Source: a virus. From it: DNA of 34,240 nucleotides. The first letter of the stretch is position 1; each line of letters starts with the position of its first letter. Both the position numbers and the translations under genes were made by a program. Shown here in pieces: positions 7,732 through 15,187 of the stretch. Where the stretch lies: positions 1 through 34,240 of IMG/VR virus record IMGVR_UViG_3300007554_000010; one strand, written 5' to 3'. The notes under the pieces are model-generated. The model did no database searches and was not told the origin of the DNA. It saw only the letters and a program-made list of their open reading frames with translations.

Positions 7732-8843
7732 TAATCGTTATCGTAATTATATGCACATTGATCGTGCAAGTTCTTTATTTTACTCTTAATAAGTGCCTTA
7801 GTTTCATCGTCTTTTTGCATACCATCAATATACATATTACATAGATGGAGAATGTTATAATTTTTATACAGATCCTCAATCTCATCCATGTCATATAGAT
7901 CCTTATCTACAAAGGTTTCCTGCTCATAGATATTTGGTTCAATTTTACGACCAATTTCTTGTATAGTATTAATAAATTTACTTAATGCATTTGAAGCTGC
8001 AATATGAGATGGAACATATAGATCTACAAAGTTATTACGAATCTCATTTTTAAATTCACCTAGAGGTACATTATAGAGACTTGTAAGATAGGTCTTAATA
8101 AACTTAGGTGATATTGTATTTTCAAAGAAAGTTTCCTGCATGGTCTCTAAATCAACCAGGTCAAATCCTTTGGAATTGTTCATATCACTTCTTGTCAATT
8201 GATATGGAACTCCAACCATTCTCAATTTGCCACGTTGTTGGCGATAGTGAATGTGACCTGAATAAACTGATATAAACTTATCATACGAGTTTGCTTCAAC
8301 ACCATGCTCGTTAGTTACTTTAGCATTCAATTTAATTCCACGAACTTCAGAGTGACAAAATACAATGTTTGCTTTTGGGTATTCTGCAAGTGTTTCAACT
8401 TCATGCTCTGCATCTTTTCTCCACGGCATTAAGAGAACATTCTTACCAGACCAATTGTATTGTGCGCATTCTTTATAAATTTGCACGTTTGGAATCCATT
8501 TAAGAGAATCAATTGAAGTAATTTCATTACTCTTTTTTGCCCAAATATCGTGATTACCTGCGATCACATGGACTGGTAGGATTTGACCAAGTCTTTCAAA
8601 AAGATCTACAGCATAGTGTAAAACTTTAAGGTTGATTGATTGTCTATTATCAAAAGAATCTCCAACCTGAACTAGCACATCACCTTCTTGGACGTGCTCT
8701 TTCAAGGTTGGAATAAACTGATTCTCATAAAAATCTTTTTGGATTTCAAGCCATTCCATTGAGTTAGCTCTAATGCCTAAGTGCATATCACCTAGAATCC
8801 AAATTCGTTTTACCGGTTTGGCTAGTGTTTTTGCATCAATCAT
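7731..8843 (-). CDS. 47: Recombination endonuclease subunit gp47 (Mre11/SbcD-like nuclease)
   Basis: 370 residues, a little longer than T4 gp47 (339). The metallophosphoesterase motifs appear in order: LGDMHLGIR (D19, H21), VGDSFDNRQ, AGNHDIW near residue 95, CHSEVRG, and SGHIHYRQ. These residues bind the two metal ions of the nuclease centre. The C-terminal third is the domain that contacts gp46. The protein is the 3'-5' exo/endonuclease partner of gp46. It lies two bases after the preceding 147-aa gene and overlaps gp46 downstream, forming one recombination operon with gp41. Confidence 0.95.
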   Translation of the reverse strand: MIDAKTLAKPVKRIWILGDMHLGIRANSMEWLEIQKDFYENQFIPTLKEHVQEGDVLVQVGDSFDNRQSINLKVLHYAVDLFERLGQILPVHVIAGNHDIWAKKSNEITSIDSLKWIPNVQIYKECAQYNWSGKNVLLMPWRKDAEHEVETLAEYPKANIVFCHSEVRGIKLNAKVTNEHGVEANSYDKFISVYSGHIHYRQQRGKLRMVGVPYQLTRSDMNNSKGFDLVDLETMQETFFENTISPKFIKTYLTSLYNVPLGEFKNEIRNNFVDLYVPSHIAASNALSKFINTIQEIGRKIEPNIYEQETFVDKDLYDMDEIEDLYKNYNILHLCNMYIDGMQKDDETKALIKSKIKNLHDQCAYNYDND

Positions 8844-8845
8844 AA

Positions 8846-9289
8846 TTAAAACAATCTGTTAATATTCTTACGCTTCAGTATTCCTGTTCTTTGATCTAAT
8901 TCTTCAATTAGTTCTTCTTTAAATTTATTACCGAGTGACTGATAAAATTTAGTTGGATTAATGTTAAAGTAATCGCACAATTCTGAAAATATATCAACTA
9001 TAGAATGTTTTTGGCGCATTTCATCGCTAATGTATTCATACACTTGATTAATGTCAAGTTTTTTTAACTTATCTACTTGCTGAAATTCATCAATTTCATT
9101 AAACTTTTTGAATCTAGACTTTTGAATTAATTCATGGATCTGAGCTGCAATTAATTTAGCTTCAATCTTATCTTCTTCATCGCGATCGTCAATCGCAGTT
9201 GGAGAAATATTGAAACTCATACCAGCATCAAACTCATACTCTGTTTCTTCAAAAGTATTATCAAATATTTTATCTCTTTTTGTTCTCAT
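8846..9289 (-). CDS. Putative late-promoter co-activator, gp33-like
   Basis: A 147-residue acidic/helical protein. The C-terminal two thirds resemble T4 gp33 in layout: a helix around SIVDIFSELCDYFNINPTKF (T4 MSYLEATTAFLEENSIPETQF), then a second helix, then a short tail ending in NINRLF, where T4 gp33 ends in the clamp-binding LDFLL. gp33 bridges the gp45 clamp and RNA polymerase in late transcription with gp55. The match is by pattern only and the N-terminal 60 residues have no T4 counterpart. The alternative is an unrelated replication accessory protein, since it lies between gp41 and gp47. Its start overlaps the gp41 stop. Confidence 0.5.
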   Translation of the reverse strand: MRTKRDKIFDNTFEETEYEFDAGMSFNISPTAIDDRDEEDKIEAKLIAAQIHELIQKSRFKKFNEIDEFQQVDKLKKLDINQVYEYISDEMRQKHSIVDIFSELCDYFNINPTKFYQSLGNKFKEELIEELDQRTGILKRKNINRLF

Positions 9290-10602
9290 TATAAAGCATG
9301 TATGTTAGAGTTGGTAACTTCATCGGTTTCTGTAAGGCGCATATAATCATAATTAATCATCAGTTTACATTTTGTGCCCTTACCTTCTCCATCTCTAATT
9401 TTTAAAATCTTCAACCAGTACTCGTTACTAGCGTGCATCAATTGGTCTTGAATAATACCTAACATCATATCTGCTGTGTGGGAAAGACCTGAAGATTCTG
9501 CAACGTCACCCATTGTAATATCACTCGAATTGTAATTATTACGATTGATCTGGGTTGCTGTAACGATTAACCATTTATTACGTATACCCATAGCTCTAAG
9601 ATCTTCTGCAATTTGCTTAATCTTCAAATAAGTATTCTCAGAGTTTGGGTTTCTATAATTAGCTAGGATGTTAATATAGTCAATAACAACACAACCTAAT
9701 TTAATCTTTCTCTCTTCTTCAATCTGCTTTAAGTAAGCTTCAATGTCATTAACCGTTGCTTGTGAAGTCGGGAATTGTTTAACAAACAAATTACCAGGAG
9801 GGGTAAATCCATCACCAACATTCTCCAATTTACGTTTAATCAATTCAACGTTCTTAGATTTTTCATCATATTCATGAATTGGAATTGAGAGCAAGTTTGC
9901 ACCTAAACGTTTTACAACTTTCTTAGCCGCCATCTCCGCTGAAATGAATGCAGTATTAACTCCCATTTTAACAAAGGTTGCCGCATCATTTGCTAAGTAG
10001 ATTGATTTACCGATGTTTTGTTCACCAACGTAAACAACTAATGAACCATCTTTATCATATCCACCATTAAGTACTCGATCTAGAAATTGATAGCCACTGC
10101 TTACTTTAGAAGAAGAATCTGGAATGTGATCTGTTGGATTAAAGAAATCTAATCCAATATCTGAATTAAATACAATAGAGTTTCTATCGTTAATCAGTGT
10201 TTTAACTTTAGATACAATATCATCTACATTCTCTGGGGTAACCTCGGTTGTTTTAACGAACTCGATAGTATCCATCAACGTAGAATCAAATGTTCTCCAT
10301 TTAATCCATGATTCTATTGTAGATTGTAACCATTCCTCATCGTATGTGCTAATGTCAACTCCATAAACCAGATCAATAATATCTTCATCGATTTTATGCT
10401 TAACCTTAGGGCTATTGCTGAGAGCAATCATTTGCTCTCGGCTTGGAGTTTCCTTAAACTTCTCATGAAACTTAACTGCCAAGTATTGCATTGAATCAAT
10501 ATCTTCAGAGGTGTAATATCCTCTCTTGATTGATTGTAAATACTTTGGCTTAAGTAGAGAAAGCTTAAAGAATATTTTTTCGAATTCTTGTCCGAATTTC
10601 AT
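9289..10602 (-). CDS. 41: Replicative DNA helicase gp41 (DnaB family)
   Basis: 437 residues (T4 gp41: 475). The N-terminal 150 residues are helical, as in DnaB-type helicases. The RecA-like core follows: Walker A GEQNIGKS at 193-200, an AEMAAKKV switch, Walker B in LGCVVIDYINIL near residue 300, and TATQINR as the DnaB H3/H4 region. It would form the hexameric 5'-3' helicase of the replisome and work with a primase (not in this window) and the gp43/gp45 complex. It begins a new transcription unit: a TGAAAC-N17-TATAAT promoter lies 19 bases upstream of the ATG. Confidence 0.92.
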   Translation of the reverse strand: MKFGQEFEKIFFKLSLLKPKYLQSIKRGYYTSEDIDSMQYLAVKFHEKFKETPSREQMIALSNSPKVKHKIDEDIIDLVYGVDISTYDEEWLQSTIESWIKWRTFDSTLMDTIEFVKTTEVTPENVDDIVSKVKTLINDRNSIVFNSDIGLDFFNPTDHIPDSSSKVSSGYQFLDRVLNGGYDKDGSLVVYVGEQNIGKSIYLANDAATFVKMGVNTAFISAEMAAKKVVKRLGANLLSIPIHEYDEKSKNVELIKRKLENVGDGFTPPGNLFVKQFPTSQATVNDIEAYLKQIEEERKIKLGCVVIDYINILANYRNPNSENTYLKIKQIAEDLRAMGIRNKWLIVTATQINRNNYNSSDITMGDVAESSGLSHTADMMLGIIQDQLMHASNEYWLKILKIRDGEGKGTKCKLMINYDYMRLTETDEVTNSNIHAL

Positions 10603-10621
10603 TAGCGTAGTTATTTGTTAT

Positions 10622-10650
10622 ATTATAAAGATAATATAGAGCTTGTTTCA
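10622..10650 (-). promoter_or_regulatory. Promoter TGAAAC-N17-TATAAT before gp41
   Basis: TGAAAC (10645-10650), exactly 17 bases, TATAAT (10622-10627), then 19 bases to the gp41 ATG. It fills the only gap between the oxygenase gene and gp41. The hexamers and spacing are identical to the sites at 14979 and 24728. Confidence 0.75.
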
Positions 10651-11223
10651 CTATTGGAGCTCAATAAATCCTTGCCCAACTGACCAAGGCTCCTGTGCCC
10701 ATACATTAATTGCAATGCCGCGGCGGGTACCAGTCAATACTTTGGTAACACCATGTACTACTTCTCCTGGATTGAAAATAACTAATCGGTTTGGAAGGGC
10801 TTTAACCAATTCGGGTTCTTCTTGCTCGCCGCTTGTGTAAATTGCAAGATCTCCACCAGTAAACTCAGAACCAATTGGATAATAAACACATCCCATAATT
10901 GGAAACATTCTATCACCGGTTTGTTTTCTATAATTTACATCATCATCGAAGTGTAATTCCAAATAATCTCTGCGGCCTTCAATTTCAGCACTCTGAATAC
11001 CTGTCCAGTATTCAAATCCATCTGCCTCAATTAACATTGCCAATGGGAAATTGTCTCCCCAGATATATTGAGCTAATTTCTGGCCAATATTAGAAGCTGG
11101 TTTAGTCCACCAACCTTTCCAATATTTGTATTTACCGGTTTCGCCAAATAATTCTTGTTCTGCTTGAGCAATTTCATTTAAAAGTTGCTCATCTTTAATA
11201 AAGTTATCAAATACTGCTATCAT
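10651..11223 (-). CDS. 2-oxoglutarate/Fe(II)-dependent oxygenase (prolyl-4-hydroxylase-like)
   Basis: 190 residues. The double-stranded beta-helix iron site is visible: H91-x-D93 in LELHFDDD, the distal H157 in NPGEVVHGVTKV, and the co-substrate-binding Arg of GTRRGIAINVW near 167-168. This family hydroxylates protein side chains, nucleic-acid bases or small molecules using 2-oxoglutarate and oxygen. Such genes are common in marine T4-like phages, usually with unknown substrate. Here it sits among replication genes between a 102-aa gene (4-base overlap) and gp41. That leaves open a role in DNA-base or protein modification; the sequence does not decide the substrate. Confidence 0.85.
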   Translation of the reverse strand: MIAVFDNFIKDEQLLNEIAQAEQELFGETGKYKYWKGWWTKPASNIGQKLAQYIWGDNFPLAMLIEADGFEYWTGIQSAEIEGRRDYLELHFDDDVNYRKQTGDRMFPIMGCVYYPIGSEFTGGDLAIYTSGEQEEPELVKALPNRLVIFNPGEVVHGVTKVLTGTRRGIAINVWAQEPWSVGQGFIELQ

Positions 11224-11528
11224 ATAAAAGGATTTATTTTAATTTCATAGGTTTCTTTACCTGGTTCTTCTTTAATTTGTTCAATCAGCCCGAGCTGAAT
11301 AGCCTTTTTTAATCCTTCCATTGCATTCTCAGTATTTCCTTTTGAGTAATATTTTAACAATGCATGTTGTGTGAAAGTTTCTTTTTGGCGATCAGGGCGT
11401 CTAATTGCTGCATTAATGAAAATATACAATATGTCAAAGGCATCTGGAAAAGCTTCCAATTGTTCTTGGATGCCTAATACATATTTAATAGGCAATTTAT
11501 CCTCGTTAATATTGTGAATATCTACCAT
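11220..11528 (-). CDS. Small protein of unknown function, possibly winged-helix
   Basis: 102 residues, not recognised. It is mostly helical up to residue 80, followed by two short strand-like segments (GLIEQIKEE, ETYEIKINPF). That helix-helix-strand-strand end is reminiscent of a winged-helix fold. No catalytic motif or membrane segment is present. Its start overlaps the uvsX stop and its end overlaps the oxygenase start, so it is tightly coupled to both. It could be an accessory protein to UvsX or gp41, but I see no resemblance to T4 UvsY or gp59. Confidence 0.65.
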   Translation of the reverse strand: MVDIHNINEDKLPIKYVLGIQEQLEAFPDAFDILYIFINAAIRRPDRQKETFTQHALLKYYSKGNTENAMEGLKKAIQLGLIEQIKEEPGKETYEIKINPFI

Positions 11529-12634
11529 TATTCTACAGTGTCAAAGATTTCTTCGATGTCCATATCCTCTGCCTCTGTATTATAATTAAATAGAGGTTGA
11601 ATCTTCTTATCGATCTTTTCTAAAACTTCACGAGTAAATACTTTCTCAGTAAAGAATTCTGCATTGGTTACGGTTTCATCAAGGTGTTTACAGATCCAGT
11701 TACGTGCAGATGATTTAGGGATCTTTTCTCCTTTTTCAATAACTCCACGCGTAATTCCAATATCCTCCCACTCAATGTATTGCTCTAAACCAACGTAAGG
11801 ATTCATACCTTTAGTGTAATGTAAATGGAATTTGATTGGATTTGGTTTTGCAAAACGATTCTTGTTTGGCTTTGCGGTTACAACAATACCTGTTTTCTCT
11901 GCACCTTCTTTCAATTGAGCCTTATTCAAGAATAGAACAATTGAAGCCGCATATTCAGGACCGGTACCACCACCAGCAACTTGACGTGCAATAAAATCTT
12001 GAGTCATGTAGGTGTGGTTCGTAAAGATGAATGGAATCTTAAGATCTGCCATTGGTGTCATAATGATACGGAAGATTGACTTAAGAATCTTTGAACGTGT
12101 CATATCACTCTTATCAGATCCAGAAACTGCATCATCAATCTCCTTTTGAGTTGCAAGGTTACCTGCTGAATCAAGGATAATCATTATCTTTGGTAATTCA
12201 GAGCCGGCTCGCTTTGCGTCTTGCATCTTTTTAGTTAACGTTGTGACTGATTGGCGGAAATCTTGAACTGTATTAACTGGTTGATAGTTTACTTTAGAAA
12301 CATCAATACCAAATTTAATCATTTGCTCTCGATCTACAGCCGCTTCAGAATCGTAATATACAACATTATAACCCATATTGATTGCTTCACGCACTGAATT
12401 AAGGGTCAAGAATGTTTTACCAGTTCCAGATGGACCAGCAATGGAACATGAACGGTTGTTTGGCCAACCACCAAATAGAGAGCCGCTCAGACACGCATTT
12501 AAGTGATAATTACCAGTGTGAATCCACTCAGTAACTTCACTAAAGTTTGATTGCTCCATAACTGACCCAAGCGGATTGAGACTTGCCAATTCCGCGTTTA
12601 AGTCGTCGAATGTAAATTGTTTACCTTTAGCCAT
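11528..12634 (-). CDS. uvsX: Recombinase UvsX (RecA-like)
   Basis: 368 residues (T4 UvsX: 391). It has Walker A GPSGTGKT at 67-74, Walker B in IMIILDSAGNLATQ near residues 150-160, a serine/threonine-rich loop with DKSDMTRSKILKSIF, and a glycine-rich loop RQVAGGGTGPEYAAS corresponding to the DNA-binding loop region. UvsX coats single-stranded DNA and drives strand exchange in recombination-dependent replication, acting with gp46/gp47, gp32 and UvsY. The C-terminus is acidic (EAEDMDIEEIFD), as is typical. It follows two tiny genes after gp43B and overlaps the next gene by one base. Confidence 0.93.
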   Translation of the reverse strand: MAKGKQFTFDDLNAELASLNPLGSVMEQSNFSEVTEWIHTGNYHLNACLSGSLFGGWPNNRSCSIAGPSGTGKTFLTLNSVREAINMGYNVVYYDSEAAVDREQMIKFGIDVSKVNYQPVNTVQDFRQSVTTLTKKMQDAKRAGSELPKIMIILDSAGNLATQKEIDDAVSGSDKSDMTRSKILKSIFRIIMTPMADLKIPFIFTNHTYMTQDFIARQVAGGGTGPEYAASIVLFLNKAQLKEGAEKTGIVVTAKPNKNRFAKPNPIKFHLHYTKGMNPYVGLEQYIEWEDIGITRGVIEKGEKIPKSSARNWICKHLDETVTNAEFFTEKVFTREVLEKIDKKIQPLFNYNTEAEDMDIEEIFDTVE

Positions 12635-12645
12635 TATTTTCGTTA

Positions 12646-12828
12646 TTATCTTTTTTGTCTTAGTTTTTCAAGGTTCTCAATCAGTTCATGGGTCTCTTCC
12701 TGAATCTCAGCCATTTGAGATTTCAAGATTCTGAGACGAGTATGAATCATTTGATATTCCTTAATTTTTTCTCGTTGCTCTTGTGTTAAAGATTCTAAAT
12801 CTTTTTCTGAAAATGTTTCAAAGTCCAT
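12646..12828 (-). CDS. 60-aa coiled-coil protein
   Basis: The product is a short, highly charged, almost wholly helical protein with regular leucine/isoleucine spacing (MIHTRLRILKSQMAEIQEET and onward), likely a coiled coil. I chose the ATG at 12826-12828 because the preceding gene's TAA lies one base before it (TAATATG), the same junction as between gp45 and gp43B. An upstream in-frame ATG at 12855 would overlap the previous gene. Function is unknown. Its place between gp43B and uvsX suggests a replication or recombination accessory. Confidence 0.7.
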   Translation of the reverse strand: MDFETFSEKDLESLTQEQREKIKEYQMIHTRLRILKSQMAEIQEETHELIENLEKLRQKR

Positions 12829-12829
12829 A

Positions 12830-12997
12830 TTACTTTTCTTTTTTTGTTTCAGCAATTAATTGATCCAATGTAATTTGTCTGGGATCAACTTTTACCTCAT
12901 TGATTTTAGCATTCTTCCAATATAATTGTCTAACTGCTGCACCGAGTTCAATGTCATTTGACGTGTTCTCTACTAATCTTTTGATTTGCTCTTCCAT
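12830..12997 (-). CDS. 55-aa protein of unknown function
   Basis: This small gene exactly fills the gap between gp43B and the coiled-coil gene. The translation begins MEEQIKRLVENTSNDIELGA, continues through AAVRQLYWKNAKINEVKVD and ends LIAETKKEK. It starts 2 bases after the gp43B TAA and ends with TAA one base before the next ATG, so junctions on both sides argue that it is real. It is predicted to be mostly helical, with no motif I recognise. Confidence 0.7.
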   Translation of the reverse strand: MEEQIKRLVENTSNDIELGAAVRQLYWKNAKINEVKVDPRQITLDQLIAETKKEK

Positions 12998-12999
12998 AA

Positions 13000-14199
13000 T
13001 TAAAATAATGATGTTGAATAAATTAAGTTTCTGTTTAGTGTTTGTAATCCAACTGCAACCAGAACTCGATTCAATGGATCAATAACACTCTTTTCAAATT
13101 GAGTTTCATAATCGATTTCAGGTGCAATTTCGTATGGGTGATCGCCTGGCATATATGCAAACATATCACTAAGTGCATGCTTACAATGATACAACTTCAA
13201 TTTCTCTCCGTTACCAATCATCTTATATTTGTTTTTATATTTAGGTGATTGATTCATTAAGTAATTGTAGAATCCAGCCGCCTTCACGTTAGGAGGACAT
13301 TTAGATCCAATCTGGAATTCAATTGTATCGTCAACAATATATTTTTCAATATTGTTTGTACGTTTATTAAACGAGATCTGATCGATATCTGCAAGCACGA
13401 ATTCTTTCTTACCTTTCTTTAGATAATCAACCAGTTTTTTAAGAAGAGAAGCTGTTGGTTTTTCAGATAAAACAATCTTAATAGCTTCGGTCAAGTGTTT
13501 ACGTGCAAGAGCTGGTGTTGAAGATTGAATAGTATCAAATCCAATTGTTTTAATCTTTTTAAGGGTTGGATATCGGTCATCAATATCTAATTTATCTTCC
13601 CATGCAATGTTTTGCAAATACTTTTTCTTTGCCAACCAGATTCCAGAGTATGCGATTGTTTCCAATTCAAATACTAAGAAGTTATCCGTATTCATTACTT
13701 GAGCATACTTCTCCATTGCTTTTACAATATATTCATTCAATCTGAATTTGTAAAGCTTCATAATGAATTGGTCAATTGACATTGATTCTCCGAGCCATTG
13801 AATAGATTCATACATTTCTTCAAACTGAACGTAACATGAATCTGTATCAATGTAAACAACTGCTGGTTTTACAGGAGCTTTAGAGACTTTAATGTTAAAA
13901 TATTCATGCACTTGAGTATCTTTAATCCAGAAGTCTTGAAAATATTTGTTTAAGATCTTCTCAGAATAGAGAATAGCGCTTTGACCTTGAAGGGTAATTG
14001 ATTCAGCAATATTAATATTAAAGAAATGGAACCACTTGTTACCGAATGCACCATAGATCGAGTTCAATGTAACTTTAACTGCTTGTTCATAAGCAGTATA
14101 TTTGGCACTCATAGTTTCATAATAATCTATGAGTGCCTTCATTTCTTGAGCCGTTAATTCTTCTTCCGGCTTATTAATTAATTGTTGAATATCTGTCAT
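13000..14199 (-). CDS. 43B: DNA polymerase gp43B (C-terminal piece: palm motifs B and C, thumb)
   Basis: A 399-residue C-terminal piece of a family B polymerase. It has motif B in KVTLNSIYGAFGNKW, motif C YIDTDSCYV with the catalytic aspartates, a KKKYLQ motif and the thumb. It ends in STSLF, a plausible clamp-binding tail. Exonuclease and motif A are missing; they lie in gp43A at 18129-19535, about 4 kb upstream in transcription. I chose the ATG at 14197-14199, one base after the gp45 TAA. A longer start at 14226 would overlap gp45. The break falls in the fingers between motifs A and B, where some T4-like phages (such as Aeh1) also split gp43. The two parts are expected to assemble into one enzyme. 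Confidence 0.92.
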   Translation of the reverse strand: MTDIQQLINKPEEELTAQEMKALIDYYETMSAKYTAYEQAVKVTLNSIYGAFGNKWFHFFNINIAESITLQGQSAILYSEKILNKYFQDFWIKDTQVHEYFNIKVSKAPVKPAVVYIDTDSCYVQFEEMYESIQWLGESMSIDQFIMKLYKFRLNEYIVKAMEKYAQVMNTDNFLVFELETIAYSGIWLAKKKYLQNIAWEDKLDIDDRYPTLKKIKTIGFDTIQSSTPALARKHLTEAIKIVLSEKPTASLLKKLVDYLKKGKKEFVLADIDQISFNKRTNNIEKYIVDDTIEFQIGSKCPPNVKAAGFYNYLMNQSPKYKNKYKMIGNGEKLKLYHCKHALSDMFAYMPGDHPYEIAPEIDYETQFEKSVIDPLNRVLVAVGLQTLNRNLIYSTSLF

Positions 14200-14200
14200 A

Positions 14201-14953
14201 TTATTCAGCTGTTTCGCAAGTTGCAATCGTTAGTAATGTTTCTGAGTCTAGTGAACGCAGAACTACTCGATTTGCCAACACGTGAGCTGTATAATCTTCT
14301 TTATCAAGAAGGTTCAAGTATTTTTTGAATAGTGTAACTTTGGTTCCTTGTTGTCCATCATAATCTGGAGTAACCAACATGTTGTAAGTAGAACCTGTCA
14401 ACTTAACACCTTTACCATTTGCTTCGATTGAGAATGTTTCTTCTTTATCCAAACCAAAGAGTGATTTAACCTTAGTAATGGTTGTGAAATCCATGTCGAA
14501 TTTGCAAGATGCTCCGTCAGTATTGAAGATACCTTGGATTTGAGTGTCTGTCAAATCTTTGTAACCCAATGAAGGATCTGAACATGCCAATGTAATTTCC
14601 AATTCGTCATTGAAGATGCGGAATGTAGTTGCTACGAAATCTTCTTCATTCTCAATAAATGAAATTTCTGCTTGAATTGAATCATACTCAAATTGCTTAA
14701 AAGCTTCTGTCAATTTAGAAGCATCAAAGAAAGCAACTTTAAGTTCTTTTGTTACCTCTGTCATGTTTTCAATTTGAAAAACTTGAGTAAGAGGAATTCG
14801 GTGGTGCTTTACGGCATCACGCTGTGGAAGATAAGCCGAAGAGATAACAATACCGTCTTTGATCTTAAAATACACAAATGAATCGATCAATTTAAGACGA
14901 TTCACAAAACCAATAAAATTATTTTGGTCTACTTTGTTGATTGTAATATTCAT
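14201..14953 (-). CDS. 45: Sliding clamp gp45
   Basis: 250 residues (T4 gp45: 228). The protein shows the two-domain beta-alpha-beta pattern of phage clamps, with a T4-like N-terminus (LKLIDSFVYFKIKDGIVIS). Later segments include LFGLDKEETFSIEANGKGVK and the final LRSLDSETLLTIATCE strand. The trimeric clamp tethers gp43 to DNA and also activates late transcription through gp55/gp33. It is the first gene after a terminator, driven by a TGAAAC-N17-TATAAT promoter 25 bases upstream, and is followed at one base by gp43B. Confidence 0.9.
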   Translation of the reverse strand: MNITINKVDQNNFIGFVNRLKLIDSFVYFKIKDGIVISSAYLPQRDAVKHHRIPLTQVFQIENMTEVTKELKVAFFDASKLTEAFKQFEYDSIQAEISFIENEEDFVATTFRIFNDELEITLACSDPSLGYKDLTDTQIQGIFNTDGASCKFDMDFTTITKVKSLFGLDKEETFSIEANGKGVKLTGSTYNMLVTPDYDGQQGTKVTLFKKYLNLLDKEDYTAHVLANRVVLRSLDSETLLTIATCETAE

Positions 14954-14978
14954 ACACTTATTAATTAAACATTTAGGT

Positions 14979-15007
14979 ATTATAACGTGATATGAATAAA
15001 AGTTTCA
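14979..15007 (-). promoter_or_regulatory. Promoter TGAAAC-N17-TATAAT before gp45
   Basis: TGAAAC (15002-15007), exactly 17 bases, TATAAT (14979-14984), then 25 bases to the gp45 ATG. The -35 box is embedded directly behind the U-tract of the terminator at 15016-15039. Confidence 0.75.
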
Positions 15008-15015
15008 AAAAGAAA

Positions 15016-15039
15016 AAGCCAGCTGGGGAGAGCTGGCTT
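15016..15039 (-). terminator. Rho-independent terminator between nrdA and gp45
   Basis: A perfect 9-bp stem AAGCCAGCT / AGCTGGCTT with a 6-base loop, followed on the minus strand by TTTTTCTTTTT. It closes the nrdB-nrdA transcript and the structured RNA behind it. Confidence 0.9.
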
Positions 15040-15099
15040 AACACCTCTTTCTAGGAGGCGGTTGATTTAGTATAACAACCTATGTTGTATATATCCAAA

Positions 15100-15186
15100 A
15101 AAAGTGAAGCCGGGAGTAGCGAATCCCCCGGCCTCTTTCCGTTACCAGTGAACGGTCCTAAGAGTGGCCATCACAGCCACACCTTC
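15100..15186 (-). ncRNA. Candidate structured RNA, cloverleaf-like four-way junction, 3' of nrdA
   Basis: A GC-rich island in an AT-rich genome, starting 1-2 bases after the nrdA stop. On the minus strand it can fold as follows: P1 GAAGGTG/CACTTTT (15180-15186 with 15100-15106, two G-U pairs); H1 GTGGC/GCCAC with a 7-base loop (15164-15180); H2 CCGTT/AACGG with a 7-base loop (15139-15155), extended by TCTT/AAGA; H3 GCCGGG/CCCGGC (15109-15132). Then comes a T7 run. The size and cloverleaf order are tRNA-like, but U33, the D-loop GG, the T-loop and CCA are missing. It could be a small RNA, a 3'-end protector or part of an elaborate terminator. Confidence 0.45.
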
Positions 15187-15187
15187 T

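Noticed and set aside
14200-14226. Longer start for gp43B (ATG at 14226)
   Set aside because: It would overlap the end of gp45, whereas the ATG at 14199 sits one base after the gp45 stop, the same TAATATG junction as elsewhere.
15104-15132. The GCCGGG/CCCGGC hairpin as the main nrdA terminator
   Set aside because: The T-run begins five bases after the stem and the loop is large, whereas a perfect terminator lies at 15016-15039. It is better explained as part of the larger fold.
15100-15186. A tRNA gene in the nrdA-gp45 gap
   Set aside because: The cloverleaf outline is there, but the anticodon-arm loop lacks U33, the D-loop lacks GG, the T-loop is not TTCRANY-like and no CCA or usable discriminator follows. 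Neither strand gives a canonical tRNA.
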